64,000 nt of DNA from JARRKU01 sp050288425. GTDB taxonomy: Bacteria > Desulfobacterota > Desulfobacteria > Desulfobacterales > Desulfosarcinaceae. How positions within the stretch are numbered: the stretch's first letter is position 1; every line of letters starts with the position of its first letter. Of this stretch, positions 1-9,231 are shown piece by piece. The position numbers and the translations under genes were made by a program. The notes under the pieces are model-generated. The model was given only the letters and a program-made list of their open reading frames with translations, had not been told where the DNA came from and made no database searches. The DNA is taken from assembly GCA_050288425.1 (NCBI GenBank), contig JBNKDU010000042.1:1-64000 (forward strand). Direction: 5' to 3'.

Positions 1-582
1 TATATTACGGCTAAACAGCCGACGAAATCGTTTCGCTTTGCTGAACAGTCCAATAATACCCCTAATAGACGGCCAAATTCGACTGAATAGTCCAATAAAA
101 AATTAACAGCTCGTAAAACCTGCCGTACATGTGAACAAAGATTCACTTTGGTTAATGCGTTTAAATATCTGTTACGTTTTTCAAGGTTTGGTATTGAATT
201 TTGTGTAGCGCTTTTTGCGCAGTATGTCAATGAAATAATTGATAAAATTGAATAGCGACATTTGGGGGTGGAAATTTCCCCGATGTTTCGAACCTGTTGG
301 ACGGTATTTCCATTGCGGCTGCGCAGTCCCCGCGTTCTGTAATGACTCGGCCTGGATGGTTTCTGTCGCCGCAACCGGATGAAGGACGGCCGATCCGGGG
401 GTGGGCATTCCCGTTGCCGGGATTCGCGGGTTGAATTTGCATTGCATCGTGTTGCACTGGCCGGCCGAACATGCCATGATCCGGTGGTGTTCCGGCGGTT
501 TGGAATCGGGCGGCGGAACCGATTCGGCAGGGGATGGTTGTTCAGGATGGATGCAGCTTGTATTTGGAGTCCGGAGTCCGGC
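1..582. other. AT-rich non-coding left edge with short direct repeats
   Basis: No gene can be supported here. The first 300 bases are much richer in A/T than the rest of the window. Two 16-base copies of CTGAAYAGTCCAATAA lie at 41-56 and 83-98, and a weaker relative starts near 62, giving a period of about 21 bases. Short frames run in from the left edge and stop at 90 or near 113, so the 3-prime tail of an upstream gene is possible but undecidable. A small GCGC-TTTTT-GCGC hairpin lies near 208-222. G/C content rises from about 300 towards engB. Confidence 0.5.
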
Positions 583-1170
583 ATGATGGTTCATACGGCC
601 CAATTTGTTACCAGCGCGGTGAAACCGGCGCAGTATCCTCCGGCGGATTTGCCGGAGGTGGCGTTTGCCGGGCGGTCCAATGTGGGCAAGTCGTCGCTGA
701 TCAACAAGCTGGTCAATCGCAGGCGGCTGGTCAAGACCAGCGGCACGCCGGGTCGCACCCAACTGTTGAATTTTTTCGTGGTCAACGACAGGCTCTCCCT
801 GGTGGACCTGCCGGGGTACGGCTATGCCAAGGTGCCGGCGAGCGTGAAGAAGAACTGGGGTCCCATGGTGGAGACCTACATCGCCCGGCGGACCAGCCTG
901 AAGGCCGTGGTGCTGCTCATGGATCTGCGGCGCAGCCCGCGGGAGGAGGAACTCGGCCTCATGGACTGGCTGGTCCATTACGAGGTGCCCATGATCCTGG
1001 TGCTGACCAAGGCCGACAAGCTTTCCAAGAGCAAGCAACAGCAGCAGCGCCAGGCCTTTGCACGGTCCCTGGGCCTGGAGGCCGGAGACCTGCATCTGTT
1101 TTCGGCCAAGAGCGGCCTGGGCCGCGACAACTTGTGGGCGCTCATCGACCAGGCCGCGGGGGTGTCCTGA
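583..1170 (+). CDS. engB: YihA/EngB-family ribosome biogenesis GTPase
   Basis: This is a TrmE-Era-EngA-YihA class GTPase; the family helps assemble the large ribosomal subunit in the cytoplasm. All G motifs are visible: GRSNVGKSS (residues 30-38), the GTPGRTQ switch region (54-60), DLPGYG (75-80), TKAD (142-145) and SAKSG (174-178). The 195-residue length is normal for the family. I chose ATG 583 because GGAG lies six bases upstream (573-576) and the protein then starts just before the conserved core; in-frame starts at 379 and 547 only add atypical residues. The gene is followed 43 bases later by era, another ribosome-associated GTPase, so the two are probably co-transcribed. Confidence 0.95.
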   Translation: MMVHTAQFVTSAVKPAQYPPADLPEVAFAGRSNVGKSSLINKLVNRRRLVKTSGTPGRTQLLNFFVVNDRLSLVDLPGYGYAKVPASVKKNWGPMVETYIARRTSLKAVVLLMDLRRSPREEELGLMDWLVHYEVPMILVLTKADKLSKSKQQQQRQAFARSLGLEAGDLHLFSAKSGLGRDNLWALIDQAAGVS

Positions 1171-1213
1171 CCGCATCCGTTCCGCATGCCAAAAAAATAG
1201 GTTCAAGGGAAAT

Positions 1214-2113
1214 ATGTCCGAGGAGAATAAAAATTTCAAATCCGGGTTCGTGGCCATCGTGGGGGCCCCCAACGCCGGCAAGTCGACCCTGCTCAACCAC
1301 ATGCTGGGCCAGAAGATTTCCATCACGTCCAAAAAGCCCCAGACCACCCGCAACCGGATCCTGGGGGTGCTCGACCGGCCCGGCGCCCAGATGATCTTCC
1401 TGGACACCCCCGGCGTGCACCGGGCCAGCAAGCCGCTCAACGTGCGGATCGTGGATGTGGCCCTGGCCGCGTTGGCCGATGTGGATCTGGTCCTGGTGGT
1501 GGCCGACTTGACGGCTCCGGACAGCGATGCCGAACGCTACATGCTGGAAAAGATCCAAGCCTGCGGTACGCCGGTGGTGCTGGCCCTGAACAAGATCGAC
1601 AAGATGGATCCAAAACGGTTGCCGGCCTGTCTGGAAGAATGGTCCCGGCGGTTCGACTTCCGGGCCCTGGTGCCGGTTTCCGCGTTGCGCGGCCGGCAGG
1701 TGGAGGATCTCCTCGATACCATGCAGGGGGCATTGCCCGTGGGGCCGCCCCTCTATCCACCGGGCAGCCTGACCGACATGTCGGAACGGTTCATCGCCGC
1801 CGAGATGATTCGCGAGAAGGCCTTCCGCCTCACCGGCGAAGAGATCCCCTATGCCGTGGCCGTCACCGTGGACGAGTATAAGGAGGAAAAAGACGGCCGC
1901 CTGATCCGGATCCTGGCCACCATCCACGTGGAGCGCCAATCCCAGAAGGGCATGGTCATCGGCAAGGGGGGCGGCAAGCTCAAGGAGATCGGCCGGGCCG
2001 CAAGGATGGAGATCGAGCGCATGGTGGGTACCCGGGTCTTCCTGAAATTGTTCGTGCGCGTCCAGAAGAACTGGTCCAGGGATACCAAGGCCCTGCGCCG
2101 GTTCGGGTATTAG
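1214..2113 (+). CDS. era: GTPase Era
   Basis: Era binds the 3-prime end of 16S rRNA during small-subunit maturation. The 299-residue protein has the Era order: GAPNAGKST P-loop (17-25), DTPG (64-67), NKID (126-129), then a C-terminal KH domain with the IGKGGGKLKEIG loop near residue 250. Length and ending are typical of full-length Era. The start at ATG 1214 follows an AAGGGA ribosome site at 1205-1210; the longer in-frame extension back to 1058 reads through the end of engB in another frame and is not real. It lies directly after engB in a small ribosome-assembly group. Confidence 0.96.
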   Translation: MSEENKNFKSGFVAIVGAPNAGKSTLLNHMLGQKISITSKKPQTTRNRILGVLDRPGAQMIFLDTPGVHRASKPLNVRIVDVALAALADVDLVLVVADLTAPDSDAERYMLEKIQACGTPVVLALNKIDKMDPKRLPACLEEWSRRFDFRALVPVSALRGRQVEDLLDTMQGALPVGPPLYPPGSLTDMSERFIAAEMIREKAFRLTGEEIPYAVAVTVDEYKEEKDGRLIRILATIHVERQSQKGMVIGKGGGKLKEIGRAARMEIERMVGTRVFLKLFVRVQKNWSRDTKALRRFGY

Positions 2114-2133
2114 GTCGTGCCTGTCTGTCGGCC

Positions 2134-2991
2134 ATGATTGTTTCGTTTCATCCCATCATCGTCGCCCACCGGAATATCATCTGCGCCGGGCGCGAACCGG
2201 GCGGGGGCGACCTTGCCGCCATCCGCCGGGCCGAGGCGGTGATCCTGCCCCAGGGGTGCCCGGAGGCGCTCTACCGCATGGCGCGGGCCAACTGCGCCCG
2301 GGTGTTTCCCAACCTGGACGTGCGCTTCGATTTTCCGGGCAAATGCGGCCAGATCGGGCTGTTCGAGCGCATGGGGCTCCACCATCCGCCCACGACCTGT
2401 TTCGGGACGCTGGAAGCGTTCGATGCCGCGGCGTGGCGGCCGGAATTTCCGGTGGTGGTCAAACTGGACTGGGGCGGCCAGGGAGAGACCGTGTTCCGGG
2501 TGGACGACGGCCCGGGCCTGGACGGCGTGCTTGCGAAGATCCGCGCCTATGAATCGTCCGGCCAGTTCGGGTTCCTGTTTCAGCCGCTGATTCCCGCCGG
2601 CGGCCGCGCCTTGCGGGTGACGGTGATCGGCGGCCGGCGAATGGCCTACTGGCGGATCCAGCCCGATGCGGGCCGCTTCGGGACCAGCATCGCCCATGGC
2701 GCGCGCATCGATCACCAGGCCGACCCGGAGCTGCGGCAGGCGGCGGTGGAGGCGGTGGATCGATTTTGTGACCGCAGCGGTTTGCAACTGGGCGGCTTCG
2801 ATTTTATCTTTGATCATCGCCGGGTCGCCCAAGGCCGGATCCAACCCCTGGCGCTGGAGATCAATTATTTCTTCGGCCGCGACGGCCTGGGCGGTTCCCG
2901 GGGTTTTTACAAGATGCTGGAGACGGAGGTGGATGGCTGGCTGGCAAGGCACGGGTTGTCCCGGCCGGCGGTCGACCCGGAATCGGACTGA
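2134..2991 (+). CDS. ATP-grasp (RimK/glutathione-synthetase-like) protein
   Basis: A 285-residue protein with an ATP-grasp signature: a VVVKLDWGGQGETV segment (about 107-120) matching the lysine and glycine-rich loop that hold ATP, and a C-terminal DFIFD ... LEINYFFG segment (about 215-250) where acidic and asparagine metal ligands are expected. ATP-grasp enzymes join a carboxylate to an amine or thiol through an acyl-phosphate. The substrate cannot be read from the sequence. No clear ribosome site precedes ATG 2134. It begins 20 bases after era and ends 4 bases before the HNH gene, so the three are probably one transcription unit. Confidence 0.72.
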   Translation: MIVSFHPIIVAHRNIICAGREPGGGDLAAIRRAEAVILPQGCPEALYRMARANCARVFPNLDVRFDFPGKCGQIGLFERMGLHHPPTTCFGTLEAFDAAAWRPEFPVVVKLDWGGQGETVFRVDDGPGLDGVLAKIRAYESSGQFGFLFQPLIPAGGRALRVTVIGGRRMAYWRIQPDAGRFGTSIAHGARIDHQADPELRQAAVEAVDRFCDRSGLQLGGFDFIFDHRRVAQGRIQPLALEINYFFGRDGLGGSRGFYKMLETEVDGWLARHGLSRPAVDPESD

Positions 2992-2995
2992 AACC

Positions 2996-3325
2996 ATGAC
3001 GGATCCCCTGAGCCCGTTCGCCTACGACCTGGACGAGGCCCATTTGAAGACCGAGCGGCGCAAGGCCCGCGAACTGCGCGCCTCGCAGTGGTGGAAGCGC
3101 CGTTGCGCCAAAGGGGTGTGCCACTATTGCGGACAACCCACGCCGGCCAGGGAGCTGACCATGGACCACATCGTGCCCATCGCCCGCGGCGGCAGGAGCA
3201 CCAAGGGCAATATCGTGCCGGCCTGCAAGGCGTGCAACAACCGGAAGAAACAATTGCTGCCCATGGAGTGGGACGCCTATCTGCGGGAGCATCGGTCTGG
3301 CGGAAACGATATCAACCATTCATAG
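2996..3325 (+). CDS. HNH endonuclease-family protein
   Basis: A 109-residue protein with a complete HNH fold signature: CHYC (42-45), DHIVP (57-61), GN at 71-72, and CKAC (77-80) followed by NNRKK. The two CxxC pairs should hold a structural zinc and the DH...N set the catalytic metal. It is a free-standing small HNH protein of the housekeeping type common next to ribosome or metabolic genes, with no phage or intron genes nearby. The start at ATG 2996 lies 4 bases after the stop of the ATP-grasp gene; reading further upstream would overlap that gene in another frame. Its substrate is unknown. Confidence 0.85.
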   Translation: MTDPLSPFAYDLDEAHLKTERRKARELRASQWWKRRCAKGVCHYCGQPTPARELTMDHIVPIARGGRSTKGNIVPACKACNNRKKQLLPMEWDAYLREHRSGGNDINHS

Positions 3326-3364
3326 AAAGGGTCGCTGACGACCCTGCCGAAGGGAGGCCTGCCT

Positions 3365-4075
3365 ATGTCCTGCTCGCTTTTCAGAAGGAGCGCAGCCTTG
3401 GGGATTCTCATGCTGCTCGCGGCGTATGTTTCGCCCGCGTCGGCGGTGGAGACATCGGAAACGCGGCTCACCGAAATCACGTTTCAACGCATGGCCGTGG
3501 CGCCGGTCCTGGTGGGGCACCGCCGGCCCAACATGAACGAGGTCCTGGACGATACCCTCAGTTGCCCCCTGGATGAGATCTGCGCCAACGATCCCACCAT
3601 CCTGCCGGATGCGGGGCCGCGCATGGCGAAGATGCTCCAGAACGCGTTGGAGAAGCGCTTCGGCCATCACATGGTGGACCAGCCCCAGGTGCGGGCCGCA
3701 TATTCCGACATCCTCCTCGACGGCGCCCGGGATACCCCGCGCACCATGGTGACCCGCCTGGGCAAGTCCCTTTCGGCCGACCTGGTCCTGGTGACGACGC
3801 TGTGGCGGTATCGCGAGCGGAGCACCCGGGAGGACGGTTTTCCCGATCGGCCGGCGTCGGTGGCCTTCGCCCTCTACCTGGTGGATCCGGCATCCGGGCG
3901 ACGCCTGTGGCGACGCGTGTTCGACGAGACCCAGGAATTTGCCACGTCGGACGCCTCCCGCTTCGCCCGAAGGCTGAAGATGGGCATGACCTGGCTCTCG
4001 GCGGATGAGTTGGCCCGGTTCGGCATCAAGGAGTCCCTGGGGGACATTCCCAAGCGGGTGCGGCCGGGCAACTGA
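3365..4075 (+). CDS. Exported protein of unknown function
   Basis: A 236-residue protein with a signal peptide: positively charged start, hydrophobic stretch around residues 10-21, and an ASA cleavage site near residue 27. There is no lipobox cysteine. The mature part alternates strands and helices and includes the pattern RMAKMLQNALEKRF and SADLVLVTTLWRYRER, which recalls the CsgG/GNA1162 type of periplasmic nucleotide-free fold; that resemblance is an impression, not a firm assignment. GGGAGG lies upstream of ATG 3365. It follows the HNH gene by 39 bases in the same direction and may end that transcription unit. I cannot give a function. Confidence 0.7.
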   Translation: MSCSLFRRSAALGILMLLAAYVSPASAVETSETRLTEITFQRMAVAPVLVGHRRPNMNEVLDDTLSCPLDEICANDPTILPDAGPRMAKMLQNALEKRFGHHMVDQPQVRAAYSDILLDGARDTPRTMVTRLGKSLSADLVLVTTLWRYRERSTREDGFPDRPASVAFALYLVDPASGRRLWRRVFDETQEFATSDASRFARRLKMGMTWLSADELARFGIKESLGDIPKRVRPGN

Positions 4076-4103
4076 CCTTGCCGCCGGGCCGGTGGACGAG
4101 CCC

Positions 4104-4349
4104 TCAGTGACAGGCCGGCGGGCGACCGCCCGTGGACTTTTTCAGCCGTTCCAGGTATCGCCGCCAGAATCCCTTGCGTTGCGACACGGTATACTTACCG
4201 GGTTCGGCTTCGAAGGCCCGTTGGCAGGCCGGAGCGCAAAAGTAGATCTGGATGCCGTTATAGCACGTCCGGCCGGCCGCGGTCCTCGGATTGACCGTCA
4301 TTCCGCAGACCGGATCGACAAATTCGGTGGTATCCTTCGAAATCCCCAT
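4104..4349 (-). CDS. Small YHS-domain metal-binding protein
   Basis: An 81-residue protein made almost entirely of a YHS/TRASH-like domain: DPVCGMTVN (residues 12-20), a YNG..YFCAPAC segment with cysteines at about 38 and 42, then the AFEAEPGKY ending. Such domains bind a metal ion, often copper, and occur alone or fused to P-type ATPases. The basic C-terminal tail (RRYLERLKKS) is extra. The start at 4349 is preceded by an almost perfect AAGGAGGG on the minus strand, which decides against longer frames. It is divergent from the large kinase at 4624 and convergent with the exported protein gene at 3365. Confidence 0.82.
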   Translation of the reverse strand: MGISKDTTEFVDPVCGMTVNPRTAAGRTCYNGIQIYFCAPACQRAFEAEPGKYTVSQRKGFWRRYLERLKKSTGGRPPACH

Positions 4350-4449
4350 GAAGCCCTCCTTGGTGTATCGGTTGGCGTGTCGGCATGGAACCATACGAAT
4401 ACCATAAGCATTATTATGCGACTGCCATCTGTGCGGAGCGCGGCCGCGT

Positions 4450-4479
4450 TTGACACCATTGCACAAACCTGCGTAATTT
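4450..4479 (+). promoter_or_regulatory. Possible sigma70-type promoter for the hybrid kinase
   Basis: A perfect TTGACA at 4450-4455 is followed 18 bases later by TAATTT at 4474-4479, a weak -10 element. It points towards the kinase start at 4624. The region 4350-4623 between the divergent YHS and kinase genes is visibly more A/T-rich than its surroundings and also contains TATATATAG near 4492. Only the -35 match is strong. Confidence 0.3.
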
Positions 4480-4623
4480 CATATTGTTGCCTATATATAG
4501 GCGCGGGGTCGACAAACCGGCCTCGGCAACCCCAGGCGATTCCGGGCCATCACGGGGTCGCGGCCGGCTTGTCCGGACCGGCGCGCCCATGGTTCCGCTC
4601 CATTCGCGACACAGGAAAGCCGC

Positions 4624-7600
4624 ATGAAGATCTCCATCCGCTGGGCATTGATTCTCGGTTGTCTGGGGCTGATCTGGGGAACCCAGATCGTCATCACCAC
4701 CTCCACCTATCTCACCTCGCAAAAGGTGCTCATAAAGCACGCCCGCGATATCATGCAGAATATCGCCGATCTGACCATGGAGCAGTCCCAGAACCACCTG
4801 GCCCTGGCCCAGGGGGCCGCCCATCTCACCAAGCGGCTGATATCCTCCAACGTGGTGGGGTCGGACCTGGACCGGCGCGAGATCCTGGAACGTTATTTCC
4901 TGGACCAGCTTGCCATCTATCAACATTTCGCCGGCATCTACGTGGGCATGCCCAACGGCGATTTCTTCTATGTCAGCCGCTCGGATGATCGCACGGCCGG
5001 CGGTTTCCGGACCAAGAGCATCACCCATCCGGACGGGATCAAGGAGACCCGCCTCATCTGGAGGGACCCGGAGCAGCACTTCCTGTCCGACGAAAAAGTG
5101 GCGGTGGACGCCTACGATCCGCGCCAACGACCCTGGTATCTCAAGGCCTTGCGCGAGAAGAAGATCGTCTGGACCGATCCCTATATCTTCTTTACCTCCC
5201 AGAAACCGGGCATCACCATTGCCGGACCGATTTATGATCCCGACGAAGGTCTCATCGCCATCGTGGGCGTCGATATCGAAATCGACCAGCTCTCCACCTT
5301 CATCGGACGCCTGCGTATCGGCAAGCACGGCCGCGCCTTCATGCTCAACAACAACGGCGACGTGGTGGCTTTCCCCGACCCGGGCAAGCTGCGTCACAGC
5401 GAGGAAGGCCAGAGCGGCAAATACCGGCTGGTCAAGATCGAAGAACTCGACGACGGCCTGAGCCAGGCCGCCTACCAGGCCGTCCAATGGCAACGCAACG
5501 ACCAGGACCGCATCGATCTGCAGGCGGCCCGCTTCGTGCGATTTAATTACGGAGGTGAGAACTACCACGCGGTCTTCACGCCCTTCGCCGACGAACAATG
5601 GCCCTGGATCATCGGGGTCTACCTGCCCGAGAGCGACTACCTGGGGGCCATTCAGGAGAACCGGCGGTTCAATCTCATGCTTACCCTGGGGCTTTCGGTG
5701 GTGGCCACCATCATCGGCCTGGCAATGGCCAGGAGCGTGATCCGGCCGCTGGCCGGGCTGGAGAAGGAGGCCCAGGCCATCAAACAGAACCGGCTGGACC
5801 GGCAATTCGATACCGGCTCGGTGTTCAAGGAGATCCAGGAAACGGCGGACTCCTTCGCGCGGATGAAAGAAGACATCCGCCGGAGCGAGGAGAAGTATCG
5901 GGGGATTTTCCAGAACATTCAGGATGTCTACTACGAGGTCAGTCTGGAGGGCCGGATCCTGGAGATCAGCCCCTCCATCCACAATGTCTCCGATTATGCC
6001 CGGGAAGAGCTGATCGGAGCCGAATTGAAGCAACTCTATCAAAATTTCCAGGACCGCAAGGACTTCCTGAACGTCATCCTCGCCGAAGGTCATGTGAGCG
6101 ATTACGAGATCACCATGACCACCAAGGCCGGCCGCATCGAAAACTGCTCCATCAACTCCTCGTTGAAGCGCGATGCCGACGGCAACCCCGAGAAAATCGT
6201 CGGGTCCCTGCGGGTGATCACCGATCGCAAGAAGACCGAGCTGGAGCTGCGGCGTTACCAGGAACGGCTGGAAGACCTGGTCCACGAACGCACCCGGGAC
6301 CTGGAGGAGACCAACCGCCGGCTGCTGGATCAGATGGAGGCCCGCAAGACCAAGGAAGAAGAGTTGCGCGAGAGTGAAGAGAAGTACCGCTCCATCATCG
6401 AAAACATGGACGACGGCTATTTCGAAGTGGACCGGCAGGGCAACCTCACCTTTTTCAACGATCGGCTGGCCGAAATCCTGGGCTATGAAGAGCACCGGAT
6501 GGAGGGGCTCAACTTTCGCAAGTACCTGGAGGCCGATGCGACCGAAGCCGTCAAGAAGCGGTTCGCCGATATCTGGACCTCCGGCAAGTCCCAGCGGCTG
6601 GCGCGCTATTCCATCGTCCGCCCGGACGGTCAGGAGCGGACCCTGGACGTATCGGTATCCCTGATCAACGACCAGTCGGGAAACAACATCGGTTTTCGCG
6701 GCGTGGTCATCGATGTCTCCGACCGGCTCAATGCGGAAAAGGAGAAACGCAAACTGGAGGTCCGCCTGCAGCAGATCCAGCGTCTGGAGGGCATCGGCAC
6801 GCTGGCCGGGGGGGTGGCCCACGATTTCAACAACCTGCTCATGGGCATCCAGGGCAATGTCTCCCTGATGATGCTGGAAACCGAACTCGCCGAAGCCCAC
6901 ATCGGCAAGCTGAAAAGCATCGAATCGTGCGTGCGGGCCGGATCGGACCTCACCCGGCAATTGCTGGGGTTCGCCCGCGGCGGCAAGTACATCGTCAAGC
7001 CCCTGGATTTCAACCATGTGATCCAAAACACCGCTCAAATGTTCGGCCGGACACGAAAGGAGCTTACCATCCATGAAAAGATGGAATCCGGGCTCTGGAC
7101 CGTGATGGCCGATCAGAACCAGATCGAGCAGGTGATGCTCAACCTCTACATCAACGCCTGGCAGGCCATGCCCAACGGCGGCCATCTGTACATCGAAACC
7201 GCCAACATCGAAGTGGATCCGGAATTCGCGCGGCCCTTTGAAATATCGCCGGGGCACTACGTGCGCATCTCCGTCTCCGACACCGGCATCGGCATGGACG
7301 AAGCCACCCAGCAGAAGATCTTCGAGCCGTTCTTCACCACCAAGGAGATCGGCCGGGGAACCGGACTGGGGCTGGCGTCGGCCTTCGGCATCATCAAGAA
7401 CCACGGCGGGGCCATCGATTTTTCCAGCAAATTGGGAGAGGGCACCACCTTCTACCTCTACCTGCCCGCTTCCGATTCCGAGGCGCCCTCGGATCGAGGC
7501 GCCAAATCGCCGGCGCCGGTCACGGGGTCGGAAACCATTCTGCTGGTGGACGATGAAGAGTTCATCCTGAATGTCAACAAGCCCATGCTGGAGAGACTGG

Positions 7601-7899
7601 GGTACAAGGTGCTGGTGGCCGACGGCGGCCTGGAGGCCGTCGAAATCTACCAGGAGCACCACGGCCGCATCCAACTGGTCATCCTGGATATGATCATGCC
7701 CGACCTGGGCGGCGGCGAAGTCTTCGACCGGATCAAGAACGTCGATCCGGATGTCAAGGTGCTGCTCTCCACCGGCTACAGCATTTCCGGCAAGGCAGAG
7801 GAGATCTTGTCCCGGGGCTGCAACGATTTCATCCAAAAACCCTTCGACATCAACCAACTGGCCAAGAAGATCCGGTCGGTGCTGGACGGTGGGGAGTAG
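4624..7899 (+). CDS. Membrane hybrid histidine kinase (dCache-PAS-PAS-HK-REC)
   Basis: A 1091-residue sensor kinase. Order: membrane helix (about 8-30); a large periplasmic dCache-like sensor (about 35-345, with RPWYLKA and a GVDIEID region); second helix (about 351-371); HAMP-like linker; PAS (about 428-545); coiled coil; second PAS (about 590-715); dimerisation box GVAHDFNN with the phospho-accepting histidine near 733; ATPase with N box (LYINAWQAMPNGG), DTGIGMD and GTGLGLAS; and a C-terminal receiver with DDEE and phospho-acceptor Asp 1022 (LVILDMIMPD). The dCache domain predicts sensing of a small extracellular ligand. No separate response regulator lies next to it, so phosphotransfer to its own receiver or a distant partner is likely. 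Confidence 0.93.
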   Translation: MKISIRWALILGCLGLIWGTQIVITTSTYLTSQKVLIKHARDIMQNIADLTMEQSQNHLALAQGAAHLTKRLISSNVVGSDLDRREILERYFLDQLAIYQHFAGIYVGMPNGDFFYVSRSDDRTAGGFRTKSITHPDGIKETRLIWRDPEQHFLSDEKVAVDAYDPRQRPWYLKALREKKIVWTDPYIFFTSQKPGITIAGPIYDPDEGLIAIVGVDIEIDQLSTFIGRLRIGKHGRAFMLNNNGDVVAFPDPGKLRHSEEGQSGKYRLVKIEELDDGLSQAAYQAVQWQRNDQDRIDLQAARFVRFNYGGENYHAVFTPFADEQWPWIIGVYLPESDYLGAIQENRRFNLMLTLGLSVVATIIGLAMARSVIRPLAGLEKEAQAIKQNRLDRQFDTGSVFKEIQETADSFARMKEDIRRSEEKYRGIFQNIQDVYYEVSLEGRILEISPSIHNVSDYAREELIGAELKQLYQNFQDRKDFLNVILAEGHVSDYEITMTTKAGRIENCSINSSLKRDADGNPEKIVGSLRVITDRKKTELELRRYQERLEDLVHERTRDLEETNRRLLDQMEARKTKEEELRESEEKYRSIIENMDDGYFEVDRQGNLTFFNDRLAEILGYEEHRMEGLNFRKYLEADATEAVKKRFADIWTSGKSQRLARYSIVRPDGQERTLDVSVSLINDQSGNNIGFRGVVIDVSDRLNAEKEKRKLEVRLQQIQRLEGIGTLAGGVAHDFNNLLMGIQGNVSLMMLETELAEAHIGKLKSIESCVRAGSDLTRQLLGFARGGKYIVKPLDFNHVIQNTAQMFGRTRKELTIHEKMESGLWTVMADQNQIEQVMLNLYINAWQAMPNGGHLYIETANIEVDPEFARPFEISPGHYVRISVSDTGIGMDEATQQKIFEPFFTTKEIGRGTGLGLASAFGIIKNHGGAIDFSSKLGEGTTFYLYLPASDSEAPSDRGAKSPAPVTGSETILLVDDEEFILNVNKPMLERLGYKVLVADGGLEAVEIYQEHHGRIQLVILDMIMPDLGGGEVFDRIKNVDPDVKVLLSTGYSISGKAEEILSRGCNDFIQKPFDINQLAKKIRSVLDGGE

Positions 7900-7998
7900 G
7901 GCCCTGAACTTGCGCCGACCCATGCGCCGCATCCGGGGGGCCTTCTCCGCGCGTCAGCCGGAGGACGGCCGTGAATGGAAGACGGGAGGAGCAGAACC

Positions 7999-9105
7999 AT
8001 GACCAGCCAAGTCTTTTTCATCGATTTTCGCGCCGACGTGCAGCAGAACATGATGGCCAAGCTGCGAAAACTGCTGGATGCCGCCGGTCTGGCCGACGTG
8101 GTGGCGCAACGGGACCTTACGGCGGTGAAAATCCATTTCGGTGAACGCGGCAACGCCGCCTTCATCCGGCCGGTTTACGTGCGCGAGGTGATCGCCGCGA
8201 TCCGGGAGGCCGGCGGGGTGCCTTTTCTCACCGACGCCAACACCCTCTATGCCGGCACCCGCAGCGACGCCGCCCACCATTTGACCACGGCGATCCGGAA
8301 CGGGTTCGGCTACTCCGGGGTGGAGGCCCCCCTGGTGATCGCCGACGGCCTGCGCGGCAAGAGCGAAACCACGGTGGCGGTGAACGGCAGACAATTCCGG
8401 CAGGTCCACATCGGCAAGGAGATCATGGAGGCCGACGCCCTGATCTCCCTGGCCCATTTCAAGGGCCATGAATTGTCGGGATTCGGCGGCGCCCTCAAGA
8501 ACACCGGCATGGGCTGCGCCTCGCGCAAGGGCAAGCTGGCCATGCATTCCACGGTTTCGCCACAGGTAAATTCCGAAAACTGCATCGGCTGCGAGTCGTG
8601 CGTGAACCACTGCTCCCAGCAGGCCCTGACCATGACCGGAGATGCGGCCTTCGTGCGGGAAGAGGTATGCATCGGCTGCGGCGAGTGTATCCTGGTCTGT
8701 CCCCAGGCGGCCATCGAAATCAAGTGGGACCAGGAGATCCCGGCCTTCCTGGAAGGCATGGTGGAATACACCGCCGGGGTGTTGCAGAACAGGGCCGGCA
8801 AGGTCCTGTTCGTCAATTTCATCACCGACGTCTCGCCGGCCTGTGACTGCTATCCGTCCAACGACGCCCCCATCGTCAAGAACATCGGCGTGGTGGCCGG
8901 AACGGATCCCGTGGCCGTCGATCAGGCCTGCGTCGATCTGGTCAACGCCGAACCGGCCCTGGCCGGCACCCGGCTGACGGTCAACACCGAGCCGGGCGGC
9001 GACAAGTTCAGGGGCCTCTATCCCAATGTCGACTGGCCCATCCAGCTCGACTATGCCCAAAAGATAGGCCTGGGCAGCCGGTCCTATGAACTGGTGGCCA
9101 TTTGA
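7999..9105 (+). CDS. DUF362 protein with two 4Fe-4S clusters
   Basis: A 368-residue DUF362-family protein. The N-terminal part holds the family core with AVKIHFGERGN and FKGHELSGFGGALKNTGMG; the middle carries two ferredoxin-type cluster motifs, CIGCESCVNHC starting at residue 195 and CIGCGECILVC starting at about 224. Members are cytoplasmic iron-sulfur proteins common in anaerobes; no reaction is firmly established for the family. ATG 7999 follows GGGAGGA (7984-7990); an in-frame ATG at 7975 lacks such a site. It lies between the hybrid kinase and an anion permease, both in the same direction. Confidence 0.88.
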   Translation: MTSQVFFIDFRADVQQNMMAKLRKLLDAAGLADVVAQRDLTAVKIHFGERGNAAFIRPVYVREVIAAIREAGGVPFLTDANTLYAGTRSDAAHHLTTAIRNGFGYSGVEAPLVIADGLRGKSETTVAVNGRQFRQVHIGKEIMEADALISLAHFKGHELSGFGGALKNTGMGCASRKGKLAMHSTVSPQVNSENCIGCESCVNHCSQQALTMTGDAAFVREEVCIGCGECILVCPQAAIEIKWDQEIPAFLEGMVEYTAGVLQNRAGKVLFVNFITDVSPACDCYPSNDAPIVKNIGVVAGTDPVAVDQACVDLVNAEPALAGTRLTVNTEPGGDKFRGLYPNVDWPIQLDYAQKIGLGSRSYELVAI

Positions 9106-9231
9106 CCCGTTCGTGAATCGTACCTAGCCTTTTGGCTCGATCGTCGCGCGCGGGCGAAGCTTTCCGCCACCGGCACCATGGCACGGCAGTCCGATCCGTA
9201 AACCGCGTTACTGGAAGGCAGGCAGAACTTC

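Noticed and set aside
4414..7932. Minus-strand open frame of 1172 codons opposite the hybrid kinase
   Set aside because: It is antisense to a kinase with all motifs; the frame is open because of the high G/C third positions, and its translation has no recognisable domain and biased D/G/H/Q composition.
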